This document shows positions 48,894 to 58,597 of a stretch of 64,000 bases of DNA, piece after piece. The stretch is from contig NZ_CP059560.1 of assembly GCF_017894385.1 (NCBI RefSeq), forward strand, positions 2,232,001-2,296,000, written 5' to 3'. The position numbers were made by a program, and so were the translations under genes. Source of the stretch: Aromatoleum petrolei (lineage in GTDB: Bacteria; Pseudomonadota; Gammaproteobacteria; Burkholderiales; Rhodocyclaceae). Positions within the stretch are counted from its first letter, which is position 1. Every line of letters begins with the position of its first letter. The notes under the pieces were generated by a model. The model did not search any database and was not told where the DNA came from. It was given only the letters and a program-made list of their open reading frames with translations.

Positions 48894-51068
48894 TCACTTG
48901 AGCGTCAGCGTGTCCGCAACGATACGCGGCGTCAGGAATACCAGCAGCTCGCGACGTGCTGTCTGCGTAGTCGTCGAGCGGAACAGGGCGCCGAGATAGG
49001 GAATCTCGCCGAGCAATGGAACGCGATCCACGTTGGTCGTCTCCTCTTCCTCGAACACGCCGCCGATCACGACCGTTCCGCCGTTCTCGACCATTACTTC
49101 GGTCGTCACGCTCTTCTTGTCGATGGGCGGATTGCCGAGAATGCTGCGCGAGAAGTCGGCCCTGTCCTTGCTCACCTCGACCTTCAGCTGGATGCGACCG
49201 TCCGGAGTGATCTGCGGACGCACCTTGAGCATCAGGACTGCATCCTTGAAGCTGACCGTCGGCGGCTCGGTACCGCTCGAGGGCGTGACGTAGGGAATTT
49301 CCTGACCCTGCTTGATCGTCGCTTCGACCTGGTTGGCGGTGAGGATGCGCGGGCTCGACACGACGCGCCCGCGACCATCGGACTCCAGCGCTGCCAACTC
49401 GAGGTTCAGGAAACGCGTCAGGGACCGGTTGAACAAGGTCAGGTTCAGCGCACCGAACGGGTTCGTAGGCAGGAAGCCGTTGCCACTGACCGCGTTCTCG
49501 CCGACTCGATGAATGATCGTGTTGATCGGCGTATCCGGATCGGTGCTGATCTCGCCCGTCTGGGAGTTGAAGCTTCCGAATTCGGACGAACCGAAACCGA
49601 TCTTCGCGCCGTCGCCGAGGTTCTTTGCGCGGCGATCGCCATAGCCGAGACGCACACCGAGATCGCGCGCAAAGTCCTTGTTTGCCTCGACGACGCGCGC
49701 CTCGATCATGACCTGGCGGGGCGGGATATCGATGTCCTTGATGAGGCTCGCAAGGGCTGCCAGTCGGCTGGCGACATCGGTGACGAACAGCCGGTTACTC
49801 CGCTCATCCACTACGACGCTGCCACGCTTGGACAGCATCGTCTGATCCTTGCTCTTGAGGAAATCGAAGATTTCCTTGGACTTGTGGTAGTTGATCTGGA
49901 AGCTCTCGGTCTGCAGCGGCTCGAGATCGCCGATCTGCGCCTTCGCTTCGAGCTGCAGCTTCTCGCGCGTCGCAAGCTCCTCACCCGGGGCGATCCAGAT
50001 GACGTTGCCCGACTTGCGCATGTCCAGGCCCTTGGCCTGCAGGATGATGTCGAGGGCCTGATCCCACGGCACATCCTTGAGGCGCAGCGTGAGGTTGCCC
50101 TGTACGGAGTCGCTGGTGATGATGTTGAAGTTGGTGAAGTCCGCGATGACCTGCAGCACGGACCGGACGTCGATGTTCTGGAAGTTCAGCGAGAGCTTCT
50201 CACCCTTGTACTGGCCGCGTGCGGCACCCTGGACGAGCTTGTTCGGATCCTCGACCACTCGGCGCACTTCGAGCACGAACTGGTTGTCGCTCTGGTAGGC
50301 GTTGTGCTCCCACTTGCCGTTGGGGGTCACCTGCAGGCGGACGTTGTCGCCCTGCTGCTGCGCGGTCATGGAGGTAACAGGGGTAGCGAAGTCGGTGACG
50401 TCGGAGCGGCGGCGAAGGTGTTCGGGCAGCGAGGTCTTCAGGAATTCAACAACCAGTCCGCCGCCTTGCTGACGAATGTCGATGCCCGCATCGGGATTCG
50501 ACAGTTGAACGACCACCCGGGCTTCACCATCCTTGCCGCGGCGGAAATTGATGTCCCGGATGCTGCTGCCCTCGGCGACCGCGTCACTTTTCGACGGCGC
50601 GAAATTGGCCATGGCCTGTGACACCTGGGTGGTCGTCGCACCGACCGGAGCGGCGGCACCGAGGGAAATGATGACGGAGCGCCCCTCGATTCGCGACTCG
50701 AACGGCGTCACCTTGGTGACGTTCAGGACGAGGCGCGTGCGGTCGCCCGCCTGCACGATGTTGGCGCTGCGCAGGTCGCCCTGGTCGATTTCCTGCACGC
50801 TGCGACCCAGGCCATTGACCGTGCCGGGGAAATCGAATGCGATCCGTGCAGGGTTCGCAACGCTGAAACTCGCCGGCGGCGCGGCGAGCGGCTCCTTGAG
50901 CGTAAGTTTCAGCAGTACCGCCCCCCCTTGCCGGGAAACCTCGAGATCTTCGATGCGGTTCGTCGCGGCCTGGGTTTGAGATGACGCGGCCTGCGCAAAG
51001 ACGGCGGGCGCAGGAACAACGAGGGTGAACGCCGCACACAGCAGCGCAATCGTGCGTTTGATATTCAT
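48894..51068 (-). CDS. pilQ: Type IV pilus secretin PilQ
   Basis: A 724-residue outer-membrane secretin through which type IV pili emerge. Signal peptide ends at VFA (residue 25). AMIN domains fill the first third, then come the STN/N0-N1 domains (LSLNFQNIDVRSVLQVIADF), and the C-terminal secretin domain has VVSSPRILTANQVEATIKQG. AGGAGG lies before the ATG at 51068, which overlaps the pilP stop. Interaction partner is lipoprotein PilP. Confidence 0.96.
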   Translation of the reverse strand: MNIKRTIALLCAAFTLVVPAPAVFAQAASSQTQAATNRIEDLEVSRQGGAVLLKLTLKEPLAAPPASFSVANPARIAFDFPGTVNGLGRSVQEIDQGDLRSANIVQAGDRTRLVLNVTKVTPFESRIEGRSVIISLGAAAPVGATTTQVSQAMANFAPSKSDAVAEGSSIRDINFRRGKDGEARVVVQLSNPDAGIDIRQQGGGLVVEFLKTSLPEHLRRRSDVTDFATPVTSMTAQQQGDNVRLQVTPNGKWEHNAYQSDNQFVLEVRRVVEDPNKLVQGAARGQYKGEKLSLNFQNIDVRSVLQVIADFTNFNIITSDSVQGNLTLRLKDVPWDQALDIILQAKGLDMRKSGNVIWIAPGEELATREKLQLEAKAQIGDLEPLQTESFQINYHKSKEIFDFLKSKDQTMLSKRGSVVVDERSNRLFVTDVASRLAALASLIKDIDIPPRQVMIEARVVEANKDFARDLGVRLGYGDRRAKNLGDGAKIGFGSSEFGSFNSQTGEISTDPDTPINTIIHRVGENAVSGNGFLPTNPFGALNLTLFNRSLTRFLNLELAALESDGRGRVVSSPRILTANQVEATIKQGQEIPYVTPSSGTEPPTVSFKDAVLMLKVRPQITPDGRIQLKVEVSKDRADFSRSILGNPPIDKKSVTTEVMVENGGTVVIGGVFEEEETTNVDRVPLLGEIPYLGALFRSTTTQTARRELLVFLTPRIVADTLTLK

Positions 51069-51580
51069 TTCCGAACCTCCTGCTGCTCCTGCAGCAGCAA
51101 TGTGCTGATGCGCTCGACCCAATCGCCGTTCATGTCTTCAACCAGTTCCTTCAGGGTGACTTCCGACTCCGTGATCGCCGTCACCAGTCCGAAGTTCTGT
51201 CCCATGTAGTTGCCGACCCTCACCTGGTGCAGGTTTTGGTCGGCGCGCACCAGTGCGTGCACTTTCTTGTTCTGGGTGATCACGCCGACGAGCTGCAGGG
51301 ATTCGAGCGGATAGGATTCCAAGGGCTCGCGCCTGCGATCGAGATCAGGACCGCCGCGGCGGGAGGTCTTGGTTTCCGGCTCGATGCGGCTCGCGACGAA
51401 GGGGTCTGCGGCACCTTCCGCTTCGTATTTCACGACCGGAGCGGGCTTCACCTCGGGCAGAGGTTTGATCATCTGGGGCATCGCCTTTTCCTGCTCCACC
51501 ATCCAGCCCTGGATGTCCTCCTGGTCGCCTGCGCAGGCAGACAGGACGAGGGCACCTGCAAGTATCAGAAGGCGTTTCAT
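51065..51580 (-). CDS. pilP: Type IV pilus assembly lipoprotein PilP
   Basis: A 171-residue lipoprotein with lipobox LSAC (Cys at residue 16). A flexible Pro-rich stretch follows, then a beta-domain with YPLESLQLVGVI, typical of PilP. It links the inner-membrane PilMNO platform with PilQ. It starts 7 bp after pilO and overlaps pilQ by four bases. Confidence 0.94.
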   Translation of the reverse strand: MKRLLILAGALVLSACAGDQEDIQGWMVEQEKAMPQMIKPLPEVKPAPVVKYEAEGAADPFVASRIEPETKTSRRGGPDLDRRREPLESYPLESLQLVGVITQNKKVHALVRADQNLHQVRVGNYMGQNFGLVTAITESEVTLKELVEDMNGDWVERISTLLLQEQQEVRK

Positions 51581-51587
51581 GGCTTTC

Positions 51588-52256
51588 TCACTTGCCTCCC
51601 TTTGCCTTCGCGGCCTTCTCCTGCTGGCGCTTTTGCGCGAGCTCCTCTTCGTCGAGGTAGCGATACGTGACGGCCTTTGCTTCCAGCTTCAACCCGCCGT
51701 CCTTGAGTGTTTCGATGGCAATGTTGTCCAGCGTCACGATTCGAGGCATCCGGGCCACATCCTCGGCAAATGCACCGAGATCGTTATAGGCACCGACGAT
51801 GCGGACATCGATCGGCATCTCGGCATAGAAATCCTTGACCGCTTCGACGCCCGGCTTGAAGAGCTCGAACTGCAGCCCGCGGCCCACGCCGGCCTGGTTG
51901 ATGTCGGACAACAACGAGTCCATTTCGGCGCGATTCGGCAACTGCTTGAGCAGCGCACCGAACTGGCGGTCGGTCTCCTCGAGCTGGAGCTTGTAGGCAT
52001 CCAGATTCACGGCGAGCTTCTTCTTCGTCACCCAGTCGTTGCGGAGTTGCACCTCGTCAGCCTCACGCTGCTCGAGAAGCATCACCTGATCGCGCCAGTC
52101 GAACCACCATGCGAGCGCAAGGACGGCGACCAGCAACGCGGCGAACACCGCGATGCGCGGTGCCAGCGGCCACGCGCCGGGATCGTTGGGATCGAGCCCC
52201 TTGAAATCCTGCGAGAGCCGCTCGAAATCGATGCCTTTGAGTTTCCCGGGATTCAT
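51588..52256 (-). CDS. pilO: Type IV pilus inner-membrane protein PilO
   Basis: A 222-residue bitopic protein: short cytoplasmic part, one transmembrane helix (about residues 32-50), coiled-coil, then a ferredoxin-like periplasmic domain. It forms the alignment complex with PilN and PilP. Overlaps pilN by four bases. Confidence 0.94.
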   Translation of the reverse strand: MNPGKLKGIDFERLSQDFKGLDPNDPGAWPLAPRIAVFAALLVAVLALAWWFDWRDQVMLLEQREADEVQLRNDWVTKKKLAVNLDAYKLQLEETDRQFGALLKQLPNRAEMDSLLSDINQAGVGRGLQFELFKPGVEAVKDFYAEMPIDVRIVGAYNDLGAFAEDVARMPRIVTLDNIAIETLKDGGLKLEAKAVTYRYLDEEELAQKRQQEKAAKAKGGK

Positions 52257-52825
52257 TTTCTGGCCCCTTGATCGCCTTCGGCCTTGGGCCCCTCGATGCC
52301 GATATTGAGCGCGAAATCGCTGACCCGCCGCTTGTTCACGGATGCAGACTTGATTTCGACCAGGCCCGGATTGGCGAGATAGGGCGATTCATCGAGGCTT
52401 CGCATCAGTGCCGACACGCGCGAATTGGACTGCGAGTAGCCGAGCAGGGCAATCTTCGGCCCGGTCTGCTTGATGGACCGCAGATACACGCCATCGGGCA
52501 CGCGCCGGGCAAACTCGTTCATGACGTTCACCGCCTGGCCCCGCGTCGTCTGCAGGGATTCGATGACCTGCTTGCGCGCCAGCAGGGCGTCGATCTGCTC
52601 GCGCAGACGCTTGATTTCGGCGATCTGGGCATCGAGCTTGGTGATCTCGGCCTTGAGGAAGTCGTTGCGGCGTTCCTGACGCTCGACATAGCCCGCGATG
52701 ACGGTATGCACGATCAGCGCGACCAGCAGGCCGGCCGCGACCATCGCGACGGACACGACGTAGAACTGCTGGCGCCGTTCACGGCGCTTCAGTTCCCGGT
52801 GGGGCAGCAGATTGATTCGAATCAT
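52253..52825 (-). CDS. pilN: Type IV pilus inner-membrane protein PilN
   Basis: A 190-residue bitopic protein beginning MIRINLLPHRE, the conserved PilN peptide that binds PilM. A transmembrane helix (about residues 21-45), a coiled-coil and a periplasmic domain follow. The start at 52825 is chosen for this N-terminus; it overlaps the pilM stop by four bases. Confidence 0.95.
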   Translation of the reverse strand: MIRINLLPHRELKRRERRQQFYVVSVAMVAAGLLVALIVHTVIAGYVERQERRNDFLKAEITKLDAQIAEIKRLREQIDALLARKQVIESLQTTRGQAVNVMNEFARRVPDGVYLRSIKQTGPKIALLGYSQSNSRVSALMRSLDESPYLANPGLVEIKSASVNKRRVSDFALNIGIEGPKAEGDQGARK

Positions 52826-53895
52826 GAATCGAATCTCCGGAGCGCCAGCCCGCACGCAACCATCAACGACGGTGCATCGGCCAGCAGATTCTTGGGTCGC
52901 ACGCGCGACGACAGCGACATCCCGACGAAGGGATTGGCGACGATGGACGGAACCTGGGTACGACCGGCGACCACGTCGGACAGACCGGGCATGACCGAGC
53001 AGCCGCCTGCGAGGACGATGTGGTCGACCTGGTTGAACTGGGTGGACGTGAAGAAAAACTGCAGGGCCCGCGAAACTTCAAGCGCCAGGCTGTCCATGAA
53101 GGGCCGCATCAGGTCGCGCTCGTAATCCTCAGGCAGCCCGCCGGTGCGCTTCGCAGACTCGGCGTCCTCGACGCTCATCCCATACTGCCGCGCGATCTCC
53201 TGCGTCAGCTGCATGCCGCCGAATGCCTGTTCGCGGGCATAGAGCTGCTGACCGTTGCGCAGAACGCTGACGTTCATCACGTTTGCACCGACGTCGATGA
53301 CCGCGACAATCTTGTCGACGCCACCGCCGGGAAGCTGCTTGGCGACGAGCTCGAAGGCGGCTTCCGCGGCAAAAGACTCGACGTCCATCACGACGGCCTT
53401 GAGACCGGCAGATTCGACGACAGCAACGCGATCCTCGACCTTTTCCTTGCGCGATGCCGCGATCAGGACCTCGACTTCTTCGGGGCTGCCCGGCGACGGG
53501 CCGACTACCTGGAAGTCGAGATTGACTTCGTCCAGTGCGAAGGGAATGTACTGGCTGGCCTCCGACTCGACCTGGAGCTCCATTTCCTGGTCACGCAGGC
53601 CACCCGGCAGGATCATCTTCTTGGTGATGACCGCCGACGCGGGGAGCGCGACGGCCACCTGCTTGATGCCTCCGCCCATGCGGCGCACAGCGCGCGATAC
53701 GGCCTCGCTCACGCCTTCGAGATTGGCGATGTTTCCGTCGACGACGGCATCACGCGGCAGGGATTCGATGGCATACCGCTCCATGCGGTATGCACCCTTT
53801 TCGCCCTCTGACAGCTCGACCATCTTCACGGATGAAGATGAGATATCGAGGCCGACCAGTTGGCGCGCCTTGGGGCGAAACAGGGAGAAGTCCAT
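52822..53895 (-). CDS. pilM: Type IV pilus assembly ATPase-like protein PilM
   Basis: A 357-residue cytoplasmic actin-like (FtsA-type) protein. Phosphate loops VGLDISSSSVKMVEL and VIDVGANVMNVSVL and the adenosine motif LAGGCSVMPGL are visible. It recruits PilN's N-terminal peptide. First gene of pilMNOPQ. A preceding in-frame GTG gives one extra residue. The promoter faces that of mrcA. Confidence 0.95.
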   Translation of the reverse strand: MDFSLFRPKARQLVGLDISSSSVKMVELSEGEKGAYRMERYAIESLPRDAVVDGNIANLEGVSEAVSRAVRRMGGGIKQVAVALPASAVITKKMILPGGLRDQEMELQVESEASQYIPFALDEVNLDFQVVGPSPGSPEEVEVLIAASRKEKVEDRVAVVESAGLKAVVMDVESFAAEAAFELVAKQLPGGGVDKIVAVIDVGANVMNVSVLRNGQQLYAREQAFGGMQLTQEIARQYGMSVEDAESAKRTGGLPEDYERDLMRPFMDSLALEVSRALQFFFTSTQFNQVDHIVLAGGCSVMPGLSDVVAGRTQVPSIVANPFVGMSLSSRVRPKNLLADAPSLMVACGLALRRFDS

Positions 53896-54004
53896 CACAA
53901 AGAAAACCCTTAAATTTCTTTATGTTAGGCGCCGATACTGAATAAGCTTCTCAGATGCTAGCAACAAAGTGTTGCGAGTGCAAACACAGACGGCGGCGGA
54001 TGCT

Positions 54005-54034
54005 TTGGAGGCTCAGGGTGCGCAAACGTATAAT
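54005..54034 (+). promoter_or_regulatory. Candidate sigma-70 promoter of mrcA
   Basis: TATAAT at 54029-54034 with TTGGAG 18 bp upstream (54005-54010). It lies 32 bp before the chosen ATG at 54066 and thereby argues against longer in-frame starts. Confidence 0.55.
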
Positions 54035-54065
54035 CGCGCTCCTCCCCTCCCTTTCTGGATTCCCG

Positions 54066-56423
54066 ATGCGCTGGGTTTTGTATCCCCTCGCGGCACTGAT
54101 GGCTCTCTTCGTTCTCGGCGCGGCCACCATCGCGGCTGTCTCGGCATTCGCATGGCCGAACCTGCCTTCGCTGGACGTTCTGACCGATTACCGCCCGAAG
54201 ATTCCGCTGCGAGTATACACGTCAGATGGATATCTACTCGGGGAATTCGGCGAGGAACGGCGCGTCGTCGTGACCATGGATGAGGTCCCGGCAGTTCTGA
54301 AGCAGGCCATCCTCGCGGCAGAGGACGAGCGCTTTTACGAACACCCCGGTATCGATGTGATCGGGATCGCACGCGCGGCGATTGCGAACGTCGTGTCGGG
54401 CGGGCGTGGCCAGGGAGCATCGACAATCACGATGCAGGTGGCGCGCAATTTCTTCCTGACGCGGGAAAAGACCTTCAACCGCAAGCTCTACGAGATTCTC
54501 CTGGCACTGCGCATCGAACGCAGTCTGAGCAAGGACCAGATCTTCGAGCTCTACATCAACCAGATTTACCTCGGCCAGCGCTCGTACGGGTTCTCGGCGG
54601 CGGCTCGTGCGTACTTCGACAAGCCGCTGAAGGACATCACCGTGGCCGAGGCGGCCATGCTCGCAGGGCTGCCGAAGGCGCCGTCGGCCTACAACCCGAT
54701 CGCCAACCCGCGCCGCGCGACCCAGCGCCAGCATTACGTGCTGCGGCGCATGGTCGAAGCCGGCTTCATCGACCAGAAGACCTTCGAGGCGGCCCGCGCG
54801 GAACCGCTGGTACTGGCCAACGGACGCTCGGCCTCGACTCCGCTGCGCGGCGACTTCGTGGCCGAAATGGCGCGCCAGCTGGCCGTCGAGCAGTTCGGCG
54901 ATCAGGCTTACGATTCGGGCATCCGCGTGATCACGACAGTGACGCGCGAAGAGCAGCAGGCCGCGTATAAGGCGGTACGGCAGGGCGTGATGGATTACGA
55001 CCGGCGGCATGGTTATCGCGGCCCGGAGAGCTTCGTCGACCTGAACGGTATCAAGGCGGACGACGAGGAGCGGCTCGACGAACTGCTCTCCGAAGCGGTG
55101 GACTACGATGACCTGCTCGCCGCGCTGGTTCTCGAGGCATCGCCGAAGGCAGTCACGGTCTATCGCCACGGCGAGATCCTGAAGATCTCGGGCGCAGGAC
55201 TGACGTTTGCGGCCCCGATGCTCAACGAGCGTGCACCGCAGGCTCGCAGGCTTCGGCGCGGGGCGATCGTGCGCATCCGCAACCTCGGAGAGAAGGGCTG
55301 GGAGATCGCGCAACTGCCGGACGTGGAGGCGGCGCTGATCTCGGTGGACTCGAACACCGGTGCGGTGCGGGCGCTGATCGGCGGCTTCGACTTCAATCGG
55401 AGCAAGTTCAACCATGCGACCCAGGCATTGCGCCAGCCGGGATCGAGTTTCAAGCCCTTCATCTACTCGGCTGCGCTCGAGCGCGGTTTTTCCCCGAGCT
55501 CAGTCGAGGAGGATGGTCCACTGTTTTTCCCGGCAGGCATCACGGGAAGCAAGGACTGGGAGCCGAAGAACTACGACGGCAAGTACGAAGGGCCGATGAC
55601 GCTGCGCGAGGGCCTGGCGCGGTCGAAGAACATGATCTCCATCCGCCTGCTGCGCTCGATCACGCCCGAGTATGCACAGGATTACGTCACCCGCTTCGGT
55701 TTCGATGCGGCCCAGCATCCGCCCTACCTGACGATGGCGCTGGGCGCCGGGATGGCGACGCCGTGGCAGATGGCGGCCGGATACGCCGTGTTCGCGAACG
55801 GCGGCTACCGCATCGAGCCCTATGTCGTGAAGGAAATGATCGACGGCCAGGGACACGTGGTCGCGAAGATCGACCCGCCGGTTGCCGGCGAGAGCGCGCC
55901 GCGGGTGATCGACCCGCGCAACGCCTGGCTGATGAATTCGATGATGCAGGACGTAATCCGGCGCGGCACCGCGACGCGCGCACTTGCACTCAAGCGCAGC
56001 GACCTGGCGGGGAAGACGGGAACCACCAACGATTATGTGGACGCGTGGTTCGCCGGTTATCACCCGGATCTGGTTGCGGTGAGCTGGATGGGTTTCGACC
56101 AGCCGCGCAACCTCGGCCGCGGCGAGACCGGCGGTTCTGCCGCACTGCCGATGTGGGTGAACTATATGCGGACGGCGCTGAAGGGCCTGCCGGAGAAATT
56201 CCCGCCGCGCCCGGAGGGGCTGCTGGCGATCAATACCGGCTCGGGACGCGAGGAGTTCATCTATGCCGAGAACCTGCCCGCGGAACCCATCATGATTCCG
56301 GCCGGCATCGAGAACCTCCCCCTGCCCTCGGAGGCGCCCGACGAGGCACTGCCCCAGACCCGGCCCGCCGCCGCACCCGCCCCCGTGGTCGAACGCTCGC
56401 CGACGCCGATCCGCCGCCCCTGA
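54066..56423 (+). CDS. mrcA: Penicillin-binding protein 1A
   Basis: A 785-residue bifunctional peptidoglycan synthase in the inner membrane. A transmembrane helix at about residues 4-30 is followed by the glycosyltransferase domain with EDERFYEHPGID and QGASTITMQ. An OB-like insert is next. The transpeptidase domain has the nucleophile motif SSFK, SKN, and GKTGTTND. The C-terminus is Pro/Ala-rich. It is divergent from the pil operon, a conserved location for this gene. Confidence 0.96.
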   Translation: MRWVLYPLAALMALFVLGAATIAAVSAFAWPNLPSLDVLTDYRPKIPLRVYTSDGYLLGEFGEERRVVVTMDEVPAVLKQAILAAEDERFYEHPGIDVIGIARAAIANVVSGGRGQGASTITMQVARNFFLTREKTFNRKLYEILLALRIERSLSKDQIFELYINQIYLGQRSYGFSAAARAYFDKPLKDITVAEAAMLAGLPKAPSAYNPIANPRRATQRQHYVLRRMVEAGFIDQKTFEAARAEPLVLANGRSASTPLRGDFVAEMARQLAVEQFGDQAYDSGIRVITTVTREEQQAAYKAVRQGVMDYDRRHGYRGPESFVDLNGIKADDEERLDELLSEAVDYDDLLAALVLEASPKAVTVYRHGEILKISGAGLTFAAPMLNERAPQARRLRRGAIVRIRNLGEKGWEIAQLPDVEAALISVDSNTGAVRALIGGFDFNRSKFNHATQALRQPGSSFKPFIYSAALERGFSPSSVEEDGPLFFPAGITGSKDWEPKNYDGKYEGPMTLREGLARSKNMISIRLLRSITPEYAQDYVTRFGFDAAQHPPYLTMALGAGMATPWQMAAGYAVFANGGYRIEPYVVKEMIDGQGHVVAKIDPPVAGESAPRVIDPRNAWLMNSMMQDVIRRGTATRALALKRSDLAGKTGTTNDYVDAWFAGYHPDLVAVSWMGFDQPRNLGRGETGGSAALPMWVNYMRTALKGLPEKFPPRPEGLLAINTGSGREEFIYAENLPAEPIMIPAGIENLPLPSEAPDEALPQTRPAAAPAPVVERSPTPIRRP

Positions 56424-56446
56424 AGCGCAGGCGGGCCACCGGCGGA

Positions 56447-56770
56447 TCAGCTGGCGACCACGACCACCGGATTGCCGGACTGCTCGCTGACCAGCCGGGA
56501 CAGCAGCGCGTAGAGTTCGGCGCCGTCGCGGGTCGCGACCCAGCGTCCGGCATCGGGGCGGAAGTGGAAGCCGCCGGCCTTCGCGGCGACCCAGATCTCG
56601 CGCGCGGCGGAGTGGCGGTTGATGACCATCTTGCTGCCGTTCTCGAATTCGATCTCGAGCACGCCCCCGGGCATGGTCTCGATGTCCAGTTCGGCACCGC
56701 AGCTTTCGAGCGCCGCCTCGATGCGTGCGAGTTCGGCTTCGGCCAGCGCATTGAACGCCGATTCTTCCAT
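56447..56770 (-). CDS. cyaY: Iron donor protein CyaY (frataxin homologue)
   Basis: A 107-residue acidic protein with the frataxin fold: an N-terminal acidic helix and the beta-sheet GVLEIEFENGSKMVINRH, then EIWVAAKAGGFHF. It modulates iron-sulfur cluster assembly. AGGAG precedes the ATG at 56770. It is divergent from lptM, as in many Proteobacteria. Confidence 0.93.
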   Translation of the reverse strand: MEESAFNALAEAELARIEAALESCGAELDIETMPGGVLEIEFENGSKMVINRHSAAREIWVAAKAGGFHFRPDAGRWVATRDGAELYALLSRLVSEQSGNPVVVVAS

Positions 56771-56817
56771 GTTGGCTCCTTCTGTTAGCATTTCCGTTTT
56801 TTACGACCGACGACACC

Positions 56818-56988
56818 ATGCGAGCCATTCCGACCGCTGCCGCGCTGTGCTGTGCCATTGCCCTGAGCGGTTGCGGGATCAAGGGGCCGCTTTACCTGCC
56901 CCAGGTTCCGCCCGCACCGGCCAAGGCGGCTCCCGCCGCCGGCGTCGATCATAGCAAAGCACCCAAGGCTGCCGACGACTCCCGATGA
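56818..56988 (+). CDS. lptM: Small lipoprotein LptM (YifL type)
   Basis: A 56-residue lipoprotein: short signal sequence with lipobox LSGC (Cys at residue 19), then GIKGPLYLP, the hallmark of the LptM/YifL family, and an Ala/Pro-rich tail. LptM helps mature the LPS transport complex LptDE. The stop overlaps the lysA start (ATGA), and cyaY-lptM-lysA is the usual neighbourhood. Confidence 0.9.
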   Translation: MRAIPTAAALCCAIALSGCGIKGPLYLPQVPPAPAKAAPAAGVDHSKAPKAADDSR

Positions 56989-58247
56989 CCTCCCGATTTC
57001 CGATCCCGACCCTGACCGAGGGCAATGACGGCCTTCAGCTCGAAAGCGTATCGCTCGCCGCGATCGCCGCACAGCATGGCACGCCTGTTTACGTCTATTC
57101 GCGGAGCGCGCTGACCGATGCGTTCTCGGCCTACCGCGACGCGCTTGCCGGCCGCAACGCCCTGGTGTGCTACGCGGTCAAGGCGAATTCGAACCTCGGC
57201 GTGCTGTCGGTGTTCGCGCAGCTGGGGGCGGGCTTCGACATCGTGTCGGGCGGCGAACTCGCGCGCGTGCTGGCCGCAGGCGGCGAGGCCGGCAAGGTGG
57301 TGTTCTCCGGCGTGGGCAAGAGCCGCGACGAGATGTGCCTGGCGCTGCAGGCCGGCATCCGCTGCTTCAACGTCGAGTCAGAAGCGGAAATCGACCGCCT
57401 CAACGAGGTCGCCGGCGAGCTCGGCAAGGTCGCGCCGATCGCGTTCCGAGTGAATCCGGATGTCGATCCGAAGACCCATCCCTACATCTCGACGGGCCTG
57501 AAGAGCAACAAGTTCGGCGTGGCGATCGACGCGGCGGCGGACCTGTACCGCCGCGCGGCGAGCCTGCCGCACCTGCGCGTGAGCGGCGTGGCCTGCCACA
57601 TCGGCTCCCAGTTGCTCGACCCCGCGCCGATCGCGGAAGCGGCAGGCAAGGTACTCGCGCTGGTCGATCGCCTCGCCGACGAGGGGATCGCGCTGGATCA
57701 CATCGATCTCGGCGGCGGCCTGGGCATCCGGTACCGCGACGAGCAGGCGCCCTCGGTCGCCGAATATCTCGCGCCGGTGCTGAAGCTTTTCGAGGGGCGC
57801 ACGGAGGAGCTGTGCTTCGAGCCCGGCCGCTCGCTGGTCGGCAATGCCGGCCTGCTGCTGACGCGCATCGAGTACCTGAAGCCGGGCGAGGAGAAGAACT
57901 TCGCGATCGTGGACGCGGCGATGAACGACCTGGCGCGCCCGGCGCTGTACGACGCTTACCATGAGGTCGTCGCGGTGCAGCCGCGTGCGGGGGTGGCGAA
58001 GAACTACGAGATCGTGGGGCCGATCTGCGAAAGCGGCGACTTCCTCGCCCACGACCGCGAGTTGGCCGTCGAGGCGGGCGATCTGGTGGCGCTGCTGTCG
58101 GCCGGGGCCTACGGCATGGCGATGAGTTCGAACTACAACACGCGTCCGCGAGCCGCCGAGGTGATGGTCGACGGCGATCGCATTCACCTCATCCGCCAGC
58201 GCGAGGCCGTCGAGTCACTCTACGCGCTCGAATCGCCGTTGAGCTGA
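56985..58247 (+). CDS. lysA: Diaminopimelate decarboxylase
   Basis: A 420-residue PLP enzyme of fold type III, last step of lysine biosynthesis. The PLP lysine is K66 in YAVKANSN. HIGSQLLD, GGGLGIRY and EPGRSLV bind cofactor phosphate, and the active-site Cys is in GPICESGDFLA. It is coupled to lptM. The 3' end overlaps a convergent gene by 28 bp. Confidence 0.96.
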   Translation: MTSRFPIPTLTEGNDGLQLESVSLAAIAAQHGTPVYVYSRSALTDAFSAYRDALAGRNALVCYAVKANSNLGVLSVFAQLGAGFDIVSGGELARVLAAGGEAGKVVFSGVGKSRDEMCLALQAGIRCFNVESEAEIDRLNEVAGELGKVAPIAFRVNPDVDPKTHPYISTGLKSNKFGVAIDAAADLYRRAASLPHLRVSGVACHIGSQLLDPAPIAEAAGKVLALVDRLADEGIALDHIDLGGGLGIRYRDEQAPSVAEYLAPVLKLFEGRTEELCFEPGRSLVGNAGLLLTRIEYLKPGEEKNFAIVDAAMNDLARPALYDAYHEVVAVQPRAGVAKNYEIVGPICESGDFLAHDRELAVEAGDLVALLSAGAYGMAMSSNYNTRPRAAEVMVDGDRIHLIRQREAVESLYALESPLS

Positions 58248-58594
58248 GCGCGGGAATCGACCGGCTTACCTTCGGCCTGCGCCTCAAGGATGAGGGCGCG
58301 GCCGAAGGCCTTCCAGGCCGGTCCACCGTGGGTGTGCACCCCGGTATCGGCGCTCTCCTCCATCACGCGCAGCATCAGCACGCCCAACGCGAAAAGCTCG
58401 CCGCGTGCACGCAGGCGGGCATCCGGGTCGGCGAGTAGCGCCTGCGTGTGGTCGGGACCACCTTCGAGGGCTTCGCGCGCGAGCTTGCGCATGATGGCCG
58501 CGTCGTCCCAGTCGAGCTTGAGCAGCAAACCGCGCTTGAGGATCTCGCGCTCCAGCTCGAAGGCATCACGCTCGAAATGTTCGAACCCGCTCAT
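58220..58594 (-). CDS. Hypothetical protein following rfbD
   Basis: A 124-residue, mostly helical soluble protein that I do not recognise. It starts 3 bp after the rfbD stop, so it is the last gene of the rfbBACD operon, and its 3' end overlaps lysA by 28 bp in the opposite direction. Base composition is like that of the neighbours. Confidence 0.75.
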   Translation of the reverse strand: MSGFEHFERDAFELEREILKRGLLLKLDWDDAAIMRKLAREALEGGPDHTQALLADPDARLRARGELFALGVLMLRVMEESADTGVHTHGGPAWKAFGRALILEAQAEGKPVDSRAQLNGDSSA

Positions 58595-58597
58595 GGC

